Shown here: one piece after another, positions 10,889-21,345 of the stretch | How the letters are laid out: the number at the start of each line of letters is the position of its first letter | Numbering within the stretch: position 1 is the stretch's first letter | Source: Gentiana macrophylla | Lineage: Eukaryota > Streptophyta > Magnoliopsida > Gentianales > Gentianaceae | Reading direction: 5' to 3' | Assembly: GCA_026214975.1 (NCBI GenBank) | Contig: CM047815.1 | Coordinates: forward strand, 59,713,852-59,777,851 | Length of the DNA stretch: 64,000 nucleotides | Notes under the pieces: generated by a model | What the model was told of the DNA's origin: nothing | Databases searched by the model: none | Seen by the model: the letters and a program-made list of their open reading frames with translations, nothing else | Position numbers and translations under genes: made by a program

Positions 10889-11056
10889 ATGTACCTTGAG
10901 GAACCAGCCAAAACGAAGAGGGAAGCAGAGGCAAACTTAAAGGATTATGAAAGCTTCCGCCGAGGTAAGTCTCATGTTCTTGTTATAGATGTACCTTCTC
11001 CTAATTCTGATCCTGAGGAGGATCTTGACACTATGCTCTCTGAGCCAGAGTGTTAG
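10889..11056 (+). pseudogene. 55-codon open fragment of unknown origin, cut by copia A
   Basis: From ATG 10889 an open frame of 55 codons reads MYLEEPAKTKREAEANL and later SHVLVIDVPSPNSD, ending in an acidic stretch. It runs into the first bases of copia A's LTR, where the stop at 11054-11056 lies. Composition is charged and coding-like (Lys/Glu, then Pro/Ser/Asp). I do not recognise the family; it may be retrotransposon gag linker or an exon piece. A possible splice donor GGTAAGTC at about 10967-10974 lies inside it. Confidence 0.3.
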
Positions 11057-12446
11057 GAACATTTTATGTGTTTTGATGATGGTCATACCAGCTGTTATAG
11101 CAAGCCTGAAATAAGTTAGAAATATATGTATAAGTCTTTACTTAGAGTCTGACATGTTGTATAAGTTCAGTCAGACAAGTATTGTACTAGTTGGGAGGAT
11201 GGCTAAGTAAAACAGAAAATCGGCAGAGTAAAGATAGCCATGTACCAGCAGAGAAGCATGAAGACTTATAAATTGACTTATAACCAAGGAAGTCTGTGAT
11301 GACCTTGGATAAGTGTAAGTTGCACTACAAGTGATTAAATCTAATGATTTAAATATGGTGTACAATGATCTCACACAAATCAAGGATCAATGAAGTACAA
11401 GTACTCTTGGAAAATCAAAGAAAGAAAGGAAGCAGTGAACCGGCGAAGTAAACATTCTCCCGGTTGAGTAAGGAATAGCTGTGATCAACAACTAAGTAAG
11501 AAGATTCACTGAACCGATCAAGCAACGGTCAAGTGAAGGAACAACAGAGTAAGGTATACCATCTATACTTATTCAGAACGTGGAAAACAAAGAGATCAAG
11601 CAATTAATGCAGAATCAATCAAGGACGGATTTTATGATAGACGTTTGAAGAAAATCCGGATCACTAAAATCAAGGAGAATTAAATCAGGAGGAATCAAGT
11701 ATTACATCAAGGATTATTCTCCACATTAAATAGCCAATGGACGGATTTTCAAATCAAGGATTATCAAAGCTATAAATAGAAGGCGTTGACAGACAGAAAG
11801 AATAACGATTTGGATATATAAGAACAAGCAGAAACTCTGTCAATTTCTTAAGCCTTCTATCTGAACTTAAAAGAACACATCTAGAGATCAACTCAACATT
11901 CAGAGCTACAATTCTACATCAAGCACTGAGTTTGATCAACCTTTTTGTGAATTCAATTCACACCCCAGTCAAGCAACTGAATTAGAGTCATCTGAGAAGG
12001 AGTTGTGTTTGTGATAGTTGCTGAAGGATTTGTTCCCAATGAGCAGTGTTGAAGACTAAGTCACTGAATCTTTTGAAGCCAAGAAGTGATAGTCTTGGAG
12101 ATTGTAAAGCTTGTGTAGCCAAGGACAATCACACTATTGTATTGGTGAAAGTCAATAGTGAATTCGTCAAATCATCACATGAGAAGAGTGGATTAAGGGA
12201 TTACACCACCCTGAACCACTATAAACCTTTGTGTTCATTTACTTACAGCACTTTACTTTAAAGCATTTACTTATTGCATTTTGTTCATACTCTGTGTGTG
12301 CATAACCTACTTTGAAACAACTTTTAAGAAGGGACTTATCCGCAGCCCAAAAGATTTTAACTATAAGAAAAGTTTTTGAAACTCCAATATAGTCATTCAC
12401 CCCCCATCCCCTCTAACTATACTTTTACCCTTCTCTAGGACCAATA
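11051..12446 (+). repeat. Copia A 5' LTR
   Basis: It starts TGTTAGGAAC and ends GGACCAATA (CA decayed to TA) just before the primer site. It has TATAAATA at 11771-11778 and, near the start, GCTGTTATAGC and the inverted repeat TCTGAC...GTCAGA (11148-11175) that is seen in varied form in B, C and D. Confidence 0.8.
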
Positions 12447-12462
12447 ATTCGTATCGGAGCAG
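12447..12462 (+). other. Copia A primer binding site (decayed)
   Basis: ATTCGTATCGGAGCAG corresponds to the initiator-Met tRNA complement TGGTATCAGAGC with two changes. A second copy-like TAGTATCAGAGCC follows at about 12471. Confidence 0.65.
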
Positions 12463-12570
12463 CGTTCCTAGTATCAGAGCCTGTTCAGATCTGATTTCTG
12501 GTAACAAGGAGATCACATATTTTCTAAGTAGTTTTCAAATCTTTGCTTTCTATAAATATACCTTCTATCT

Positions 12571-14610
12571 ATGATTATGGATTCTTCAAATTTCATGACT
12601 AAAGTACCTGTATTCAATGTTAACAATTTTGATGAATATAAAATAAGGATGTTATCTCATCTTGCAGGCATGCATTAGGAGATGCTGGATGCTATCAATG
12701 ATGGACCAATCAAGATCATGACTGTGGTAACCACAGGAGCATATCAAAGAAAGGAAATAGAGAAACCGAAGAAAGATTGGACCAAAGATGATAGAAGAAG
12801 AGAAAATATCAACTTTGTTGCAAGAGACCTGATCTTGAAGACTCTGGACAGTAACATCTTCATGAGGATCAAAGACAGCAAAACAGCAAAAGAGATGTGG
12901 GACAAATTAGCACTTATCAATGAAGGATCAGAGGCAGTAAAAGTAAACAAACTGTCTGTTGCAAAACAGAAATTTGAGAATTTCAAGATGAAGACTGGTG
13001 AATCCATTGATGAAATGGATAACAGATTCTCAAGCATTATCAGCGAACTACAGCAACTTGGACATACATACCCACAGAAAGAAGTTTGTCTGTAAATCTT
13101 GAGAGGTCTACCTGAAAGATGGAAGATTGTCACATCAGCACTCAGAGGCACAATAAATCTTGCAAATACTAATACCTTGACTCTGATGTCTCAATTAAAG
13201 GCTCATGAATTTGAGTTAAACAGTGAAGACAGTGTACCAGCAGAGGCACACAAGGCCAATGCACTGGTAGCTCCCCAACAAAGCAAAGGGGCTGACATAA
13301 GCAGCAAAGAGACACAAGAGCTAAAAGAACAAATAGCCTTACTAATCAAATGCTTTGATAGGTTTAGTAAGAAGAAAAAATTCAAGGGAAGTTCATCATC
13401 AAATAAGAAGTCAAACTCAAGCAAAGACATGAAGAAAAAAATGATGAATACATATGCTTCAATTGCAATAAGAAAGGACACTTCAAGGTAGATTGTCCTG
13501 AATAAAAAGACAAAGATGAGGAATAGAAGAAATATAAATCATCATATAAGAGAAAAAGCAAGAAGGCACTGAAGGCTGAAACCAATAGTGAAAAGGATGA
13601 AGAATCATCTGATAATGATTCAGATGATGGTGAATCCAATAGCTCAGACAAGAAGAAATAGAGGTAATATCTGGTGCATATTCCTCAAATGCATCTACAT
13701 CTGACACTGCACAATCTTCTATTTTCCCATTAGATTCTGCAAACCTGATTCAAAATCTCATTAGTAAATTTGAAGAAATTCAAATAAATCATGAAATTCT
13801 AGAACAAGAATGTGAGAATCCGAGAGAGGAAATAAAAGCTTAAAGAAAGAACTGGATGAACTGAAAGCGGAATCAATTAGTAAGGAAGTACAATCAACTG
13901 ATCAACAAGCAGCAGATGATCACTCATCTGATGTTGACAGAACAGCTGAGAAAGCCTCCCTACCAGTTAAGACTACCACTGCACCACTTGATGCACCAGC
14001 TTACAAACCCCCAAAAAAAAGATTTGGATCCAGATCTGGTCTTTGCTACAATAATCAAGATGAGAAAGGAAAGAATGGACAACACAATTCTGAATCAAGG
14101 ACAAAAACTTGACCTAAATTCAGAAAGGGACAAACCATAGTTTCAACTACTCATCCTGCAACAGTGAAGTCAAAACCCAGTGCAGTTGGATAGCAGAGTA
14201 AATCATTACACCAGCCTAGTAAAGGTAAAAGCTTACTGAAAGGTAAGGGCAGACTTTAACCTTCAGAAGATGATTGGAATGTTGCACCCCCAAAATACAA
14301 GAAGAAACCATTTCATGCTATGCAACACGTGTTTAGGAAAATCCAACTCAGGCATGTTCTTGGATACAATAAGCAATATGAAAATAGGGTTCTTTCTGCA
14401 TTTTGGAAGGTGAAAAATGATGCAAATGCACCTAAAGGTAAAGAAATGTTTCAGAATACCTTCAAATCTATTAGAAGCAATTCTGCCATGCCTTATACAT
14501 ATGAAGTTGATGATGTCATCTATCCGAGAAGAAGATCTTTTGGATTTACACTTGGAGTAAGAGGCATGACTGCTAACAGGTATGGACCCAAACAGTGTTG
14601 GGGTACCTAA
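12571..14610 (+). pseudogene. gag: Copia A gag (broken)
   Basis: Start ATG 12571 (MIMDSSNF). An in-frame TAG at 12676 interrupts the early part, a TAA at 13093 the middle, and a frameshift near 13440 puts the zinc knuckle in another frame. The gag capsid-like domain covers about 12600-13330 (NNFDEYKIRM, TAKEMWDKL, FENFKMKTGESIDEM). The CCHC knuckle CFNCNKKGHFKVDC is intact at 13455-13496. A Ser/Lys-rich linker follows with more breaks, ending with a YGPKQCWG tail that all four copia elements share in some form. It would bind and package element RNA. Confidence 0.75.
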
Positions 14611-14632
14611 ACTTGGTTAATTTGTTTTGTAG
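14603..14632 (+). promoter_or_regulatory. Gag-pol boundary segment of copia A (GT...AG, 30 nt)
   Basis: GTACCTAAAC starts and TTTGTTTTGTAG ends a 30-nt segment between the gag tail and the protease start DVWYIDSG. It holds an in-frame TAA. Same layout in B (58639-58668), C (28807-28836) and D (40214-40244). Confidence 0.5.
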
Positions 14633-16392
14633 GATGTCTGGTACATAGACAGTGGATGTTCCAGACACATGACAGGAAAAAAAGGATGGTTGACTGACTT
14701 TAAAGCTTTTGATGGACCCAAAGTTACCTTTGGAGGCAAGGAAAATCCCAGTAAAATTAAGGGGAAGGCATCATGCTGAAGAACAATCTGAAGATTCAGA
14801 ATATGGCTTATGTAAAAAGATTGAATTTCAATCTTCTAAGCATTAGTCAATTCTGTGACAAAGGCTAAAATGTGCACTTCAGCAAAGAAGGATGCAAGGT
14901 GATTCACAATCAAACCAGCATAGTTGTTCTTGCAGGGAAAAGAGAAGACAACATGTACATTGTATAATGGAAGTCAGCAAAAAGTAGAAACATGTCTGCT
15001 TGTCAAGAATAAGCAATCAACCAGTTGGATTTGGCACATAAGATTAAATCATCTTAACTTCAAGACTATCAAAAAGTTGTCAAATTAAAGAACAAGCTTG
15101 TAGAAGGCCTACCTGACATTACTTTCAAAAAGGAAAGTCTCTGTGATGCATGTCAGAAAGGAAAACAGATTAAAAGCTCTTTCAAGTCAAAACCACAATA
15201 ATCAACAAACATGATTTTACATCTCTTGCATATGGATCTTTTTGGACCAGTTACACTAGTTTGTGTAAGTGGAAATAAGTTCACTCTAGTAGTGGTTTAT
15301 GACTTTTCCAGATTCACTTGGACCATTTTCATGAACAAGAAAAGAGAGACACTCAAGAAGCTACCTGATTTACTGAGAAGAATTCAAAATGAAAAGGAGT
15401 TATAGATCATCATGAAAAGATCAGACAGAGGCACATAACTCTTAAATGAAGTGATCAGAACATACTGTGAAGAAAATGGAGTTCTACATCAATTATCAGC
15501 GGACTCCATAGCAAAATGGTGTAGCAGAAAGAAGAAATAGAACTCTGAAAACCCTGATTGCAGAAGCATGCCTACCAAAAAGATTTTGGGCTAAAGCAGC
15601 AAACACAACATGCTATACTCAAAACAGATCTATCATCAACAAACATCATGGAAAAACACCATATGAAATTTGGAATTGAAGAAAACCTAACATTTCATAT
15701 TTGAATATGTTTGGATCTAAATGTTTTGTTTTGAACAGGAATCAGCTACATACTTTTGATGAAAAATATGATGTAGCAATCTTCATGGGACACTCAGACA
15801 CTAGCAAAGCAAAAGAGCGCTCAACAAAAGAACCTTGGTGATTGAAGAATCAATTCATGTAGTTTTTGATGAACCAAACACCAACGGTGAAAGCCTACAC
15901 AACTTTGAAGAAGAAGCTGCACAAGGACAAGTTTACATGAATACAACAGTACCAGCTACCATTCTGGACCACACTTTTGGCAATCAAGATGAAGTACCAG
16001 TCAATGCAACAGCAGAAACACCAACACAAGATCATGAAGTTGATGCACAAGAAGGGGCTGTGGAAGAACCAGATCAAGAGAAACTCCAGCCTGATTTAAA
16101 CTGGTTAAGAGATCATCCTGAAGAACAAGTCATTAGAGATGTTCATACAGGAGTGAGAACCAGAAGACAACTTGAGAGCAAGCTAACTTGTTTTCTGTCA
16201 CAGGTGAAACCCAAAACAATATATGATGTAATTCAAGATGCTGACTGGATTACAGCCATGCAAGAAGAGCTCAATGAATTTGAGAGAAATGAGGTCTGGG
16301 AACTTGTTGATAGACCTGACATGGCAAACATCATTGGAACAAAATGGGTATTCAGAAACAAGAGGGATGAACTAGGAACTGTTGTCAGAAAC
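14633..16392 (+). pseudogene. pol: Copia A pol (protease, integrase, start of RT; broken)
   Basis: The protease motif DVWYIDSGCSRHMTG opens at 14633 with the catalytic DSG intact. Many stops and shifts follow. The integrase core is seen at 15211-15405 (LHMDLFGPVT, first catalytic Asp) and at about 15415-15550 (RSDRGT, then GVAERRNRT with the catalytic Glu). An open frame at 15835-16392 carries ESIHVVFDEP and the RT N-terminus [18 protein letters not shown] and KWVFRNKRDE. After GTVVRN the sequence is cut by the LTR of copia B. Confidence 0.75.
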
Positions 16393-18195
16393 TGTTGGGA
16401 ATAAAATTTAGTTTTGATGATGATTCATCGTATTCAAGAACATGCTTATTTACACCCCATTGATGAAGGGCTAAAAACTAACTGTTATAGTGGAAAGCTA
16501 AAAGATGTCTAGAACTGAATGTATAGGTTTTACTAGAGTCTGATAATTGTATAGGTTATATCAGACAGGCACTGTAATAGATAGAAGTGTCGTAGAACTA
16601 AAATTGGAAATCATCTAAGAAACTGGAAAACACTTAGACAACTGGAACTGAACTTATGACTGAAGATGTACACCCAAGAACTGAAGTTCACTCAGAAACT
16701 GAAGAAGGTAAGTTCGCTGAGAGACACAGACTCGGTTGGCATATTTATAACTGAAGGCTGAGGGAACATACTTAGTATTTAAAGAACTGAGGGACGCATA
16801 CTCAGTTAAGGAAGATTGAAGAACTGAGGGTTCAAACTCAGTTATGAAGATTTTAAGCCGAGATTGTAAAGTTAGAATTCAGGTAAGTCTGTGATGGCCT
16901 GAACTTACTTTAAGGACAATGATATCTTAGAATATCTTTATAAGGAATGGTGTAATCTGATTCAGTCACATATAATCAGATGACTAGAGTACTGAAGTTT
17001 TTGAAGAAGAGTAAAAACTCAGTTAGTGCTCTAAGTCAGTTAGCAAACTGAAAAATGACATACTCAGTATAAAACTGATCAGGAAATTCAGTTTTATAAG
17101 TCAGTCATCAAAAAAACTGAAATTACATTCGAACGTTGAAAATGAAGCAACCCTATTGGATGAAATACTGACAAGTCAGAATGGTCACTAAATATAGCCG
17201 TTGCAAGATAGACGTTGATACAATTCGAATTCAAACGAAATGAACGTTGGACCTCACACTATAAATAGATGACTTTGTACCAAGGATCAAACACCACGGA
17301 TTAACAAGATTACAAGCATTTTTGTTCACAAGTCTCGTTCATTCGAATTATTATTTGCGCTCAACAAGATCTTATCTAGTATTCTTCAAGTGTTCAAGCT
17401 ACATCGATATTATCCAGATTTCTACACTTTGAAGAACCACAAGCAAGAATCAATTTATTGATTCTCAGCCCAACTTTGATCTTAATCAAAGGCTTAGACT
17501 GTGAAGCAATCCGGTCAAGGAGTTGCCAAGGACAGTTGTGACATTTACAGTCGGGTAGACTGTGTTTGTGGTGGTAGCTGGTGAAGAGGCAATACAAACC
17601 TCTAAGGACCAGTGGTTCAAGCAGTTGAAGAGCAGCCATTCAACCTATTCTTTAGTTGTTTAGATAGTGACACTAGGGATTGGTCAAGGACTATCAATTA
17701 GGACTTTTTGTAACTCCGTAACTCATGGAGTTCTAGTAGAATTTTCCTCCTACATCACAGGGGAAGAGTTGACAGACATGATTACACCACCTGGAACCAC
17801 TATAATTCTTGCTCTATTTACTTTACGCATTTACATTCATTATTTACTTTAAAGCACTTATATTTGTCATACAAAGATCTGGAATCGAAATTGATTGTTA
17901 TAAGCACACACGATTCTGGCCGACATTCACGAATTCGCTTTTGCATACAACTTTTCTTATAGAATAACAAGATCCGAGATAAAGGCTAAAATCTATATCC
18001 ATTGCCCGGTTGACTCGATTTTGTATAAGTCGCTTTGACTTAAACTCACTTTGTCGGCTCAACTCCATACAAGTTATAACTGAACCTTAATTGTTAATCA
18101 ATCTACACTAGACTCAGTTTTCAGTTAGGTTTTTGGTGACAAGTTTATTCACCCCCCCCCTCTAAACTTGTGTTAGCCTTTCTAAGGGACCAACA
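16393..18195 (+). repeat. Copia B 5' LTR (1.8 kb)
   Basis: It starts TGTTGGGAATAAAATTTAG and ends GGGACCAACA before the primer site. It has AACTGTTATAGTGGAAAGC near the start, the inverted repeat TCTGATA...TATCAGA (16539-16565), a core promoter TATAAATA (17260-17267) preceded by CCTCACAC, and a terminal C-run TTCACCCCCCCCCTCTAAAC. Confidence 0.9.
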
Positions 18196-18197
18196 AT

Positions 18198-18209
18198 TGG
18201 TATTGGAGC
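18198..18209 (+). other. Copia B primer binding site
   Basis: TGGTATTGGAGC lies two bases after the LTR and matches the initiator-Met tRNA complement TGGTATCAGAGC at ten of twelve bases. Confidence 0.75.
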
Positions 18210-18336
18210 AGTGTTATTTGACAAGCTATTGTTGAAAACTCACCTGCTCTAATTATCTCCTTTAGTTGTTCTCTTGAAAAAGCTTAGTGTTTCAGATTCC
18301 AGTCTTTGCATAATACAATTCTCATTCACTCACACA

Positions 18337-19441
18337 ATGGATAACAATCAGTATGCCAGACAAATGCTAATGTGCAACATGGATAGATTTGATGAATATA
18401 AACATCGTTTCCAGGGCTTTTTAGCAGCTTCTCATGATGAGATGATAGACGTACTCACTGATGGACCTATTCAGATCACGTACATGCAAACTTTCAATGG
18501 TGAACAAGTTAGAGTTCCCAAGCCTAAAGCTGATTGGACCAGTGATGATCGGAAGAGAAACAACTTGAACAATGTCACCATGGATATCATACTCAGGACT
18601 CTTGATAGCAACATGTACCTAAAAGTCAAGGATTGCACTACTGCAAAAAAGATGTGGGAAAAACTTCAGTTAGTTTGTGAAGGAACTGATTCAATTAAAG
18701 AGAATAAGATCTCTGTAGCAAAGCAGAATTTTGAGAACTTCATGATGAAGTCATGCGAAAATATTGATCAGATGGAAACAAGACTCAGCACTATCATGAA
18801 TGAATTGGCTCTACTCAAGATTGATTACACCAAGAAGGAAATCAACACTAGAATTTTGAAGGCTTTACCAATGTGCTGGAAGATGAAGGTCACAGCAATG
18901 GAAGAATCAAGAAGACTTGACATAGAAGATTCCTTCAAGATCTTCTCAGATCTCAAAGCTTATGAATTCAGTGAAGATTTCACCATGACAATAGCTCTAA
19001 TCAAAGCCATGGAGGAACCCAAAACAATAGCTCTTTAAGTAGCAGCCTCAAATGATAATCAAGAAACCTCATCTAGCAATCTTCTGCAATTGGATGAGAT
19101 GGAGGAGCAGATGGCTCTAATGATGAATAGAATTTGAAGAATGAAGAGTGGACACCCGGTCACTTAGAAGTTCATCAAGAGGACTCCTGGAATGAAGAAA
19201 GACGATGAATATCTTTGCTTCAACTCTAAGAAGCCTGGACACTACAAAGCTGAATGTCCAGAGCTGACTGGTAAAAAGACTCAGCAATGAAGAACTGGTA
19301 GAAGAGAACTCTTAGCCGGAGATGAGTCAGACTATGAAGCTGGTACTGAAAGATTATCAAATGACACAGCTTTAATGGCTCATATGGAGAATCCAAATGA
19401 GGTATGTGAATCTAACTCTATATATTCCTCAGCTCAGATTT
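18337..19441 (+). pseudogene. gag: Copia B gag, N-terminal part
   Basis: ATG 18337 opens MDNNQYARQMLMC, the same start as in copia D. The first frame is open for 233 codons to TAA at 19036 and holds the gag domain (MDRFDEYKHRF, DGPIQITYM, TAKKMWEKL, FENFMMKSCENIDQM). Further in-frame stops follow at about 19135 and 19165. The knuckle at 19216-19257 reads CFNSKKPGHYKAEC: the second Cys is Ser, so zinc binding should be lost. A frame downstream of it ends at SSAQI, where copia C is inserted. Confidence 0.8.
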
Positions 19442-21191
19442 TGTTGGTCCCTTGGAAAGGCTAACACAAGTTTAGGGGGGGTGGTGAATAAACTTGTCCC
19501 TAAAATTGGATTTTAAGCAAATTAAGGTTCAGTTAAAACTTGTGTGGAGTTAAGCTGACTGAGCTGAGTTTAAGTCAAACTGACTTAAGCAAAAACTGAG
19601 CCAACCGGCAGCGGATATAATTCTAGCCTTTTTCTTGATCTTGTTATTCTATGTGAAAGCTGAGTGTGTTAAACTGAATTCTGGTGAATGTCAGTCTGTG
19701 AGCTGTGAGTTGTATAACAATCAATTCTCATAATGCTATAGATAAATGCTAAGTAAATAAATAAATGCGTAAAGTAAATGATGCAAATATTATAGGGGTT
19801 CCAGGTGGTGTAATCCTGTCAGTCCTCTCTTCCCCTGTGGTGTAGGAGGAAAATTCCACTAGAACTTCTTGAGGTGCTGTTACAAAAAGTCCTAAACAAT
19901 AGTCCTTGGCCAATCCCTAGCTTCACTATCTAAACAATTGTAGAACATGTAGAATTGCTGCTCTTCAATTGCTTGAACACTGGTCCTTGAAGGGTTACGT
20001 ATGCCTCTTCACCAGCTACCACCACAAACACAGTCTACCCGACTGCTGTGACAACTGTCCTTGGCAAAACCTTCCTGGTTTGCTTCCCAGTCTAAACCTT
20101 TGATGTTGAATCAAAGTTGGGCTGAGAATCAATAAATTGATTCTTGTTTGTGGTTCTTCAAAGTGTCTGAATCTGGGTAAATTATGTGTAGCTTGAACAC
20201 TTGAAGAAATTCTTGATATGATCTTGTTATAGCGCAGAGATGATAGCAATTCGAATAACTAAGACTAGTGCACAAAAATGCTTGTTGATCTTAATAATTC
20301 TTGTTAAATCTTCATATTTGATCCTTGGTGCAAAGTCCTCTATTTATAGTGTGAGGTCCAACGTTCATCTTGTATGAATTCGAATTGTATCAACGTCTAT
20401 CTTGTAACGGCTATATTTTCTGACCGTTCTGATGTGTCAGTAGTTCATCCAATAAAATTGCTTCTTTTAAAACGTTCGACTGTACTATCATTTTGTTGGA
20501 TGGCTGACATACAATACTGAGTTTCCTGATCAGTTTTATACTGTGTTCATCAGTTGTCAGTTTCTTGACTGATTTGGAGCATTAACTGAGATTTTACTCT
20601 TCTTCAAATATCAGTACTCCAGTTTACATCTGATTATAATTGACTTAATCAGAGTACACCATAAACAATTATCTTCTAAGATCTCATTGCCCTTATGATT
20701 CTTAGGTCTTCATACAAGATCCATAAAGTCAGTTCAGGTCACCACAAACTTGCCTGAAGTCTAACTTTATAGTCTCGACTTGTAATCTTCATAACTGAGT
20801 TTGAACCCTCAGTTCTTCAATCTTCTATAACTGAGTCTGTGACCCTCAGTTCTTCTATCTTCCAGATAAGCCAACTGAGTATGTGTCCCTCAGCGAACTT
20901 ATCTTCTTCAGTTTCATATTGGTGTATTATGAGTCAGTTTGTTTATCTTAACGATTTCCAGTTTTCTAAATGACTTCCAGTTTTCAGTTTCATGACACAC
21001 TAACTATTACAGTGCTTGTCTGATGTAACCTATACAAATATCAGACTCTAGTAAAATCTATACATTCAATTCTAGACATCTTTTAGCTTTTCACTATAAC
21101 AGCTAGCTTCAGCACTTCATCAATGAGGTTAAGATAATATTCTGAGTAAATATGATGAATTATCATCAAAACATAAATTTTATTTCCAACA
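19442..21191 (-). repeat. Copia C 3' LTR
   Basis: On the plus strand it runs from TGTTGGTCCC to TTTCCAACA. TATAAATA on the minus strand lies at 20341-20348. The U3 inverted repeat TCTGAT...ATCAGA lies at 21019-21045. It is closely similar to the truncated copy at 56024-57569. Confidence 0.9.
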
Positions 21192-21205
21192 ATTTCCCCC
21201 TTTTT
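21192..21205 (-). other. Copia C polypurine tract
   Basis: On the minus strand AAAAAGGGGGAAAT abuts the start of the 3' LTR, the expected plus-strand primer. Copia D has the same tract at 32288-32301. Confidence 0.8.
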
Positions 21206-21345
21206 GATGATGCCAAAACTCTCCCTAAAAGAAAATCTTAAAGATCAAAACAATGTAAAACACTGTAAAACTGGAAAACTGGATTTCATTAGAATACGCA
21301 AAAACTGGAATAGTTATACTTTGTTCAAATAAATTTGACAAAAGA

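Larger units (their letters stand above)
11051..16392 (+). mobile_element. Copia A (Sirevirus-type), 5' part, cut by copia B
   Basis: LTR, initiator-Met tRNA type primer site, gag, protease and integrase remnants follow in order on the plus strand. The reverse transcriptase stops abruptly at 16392, where the LTR of copia B begins. The rest of A and its 3' LTR must lie beyond the window. Frequent stops make it the most decayed copia here, in keeping with being the oldest in the nest. Left target site bases are CAGAG (11046-11050); the partner copy is not visible. Confidence 0.8.
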
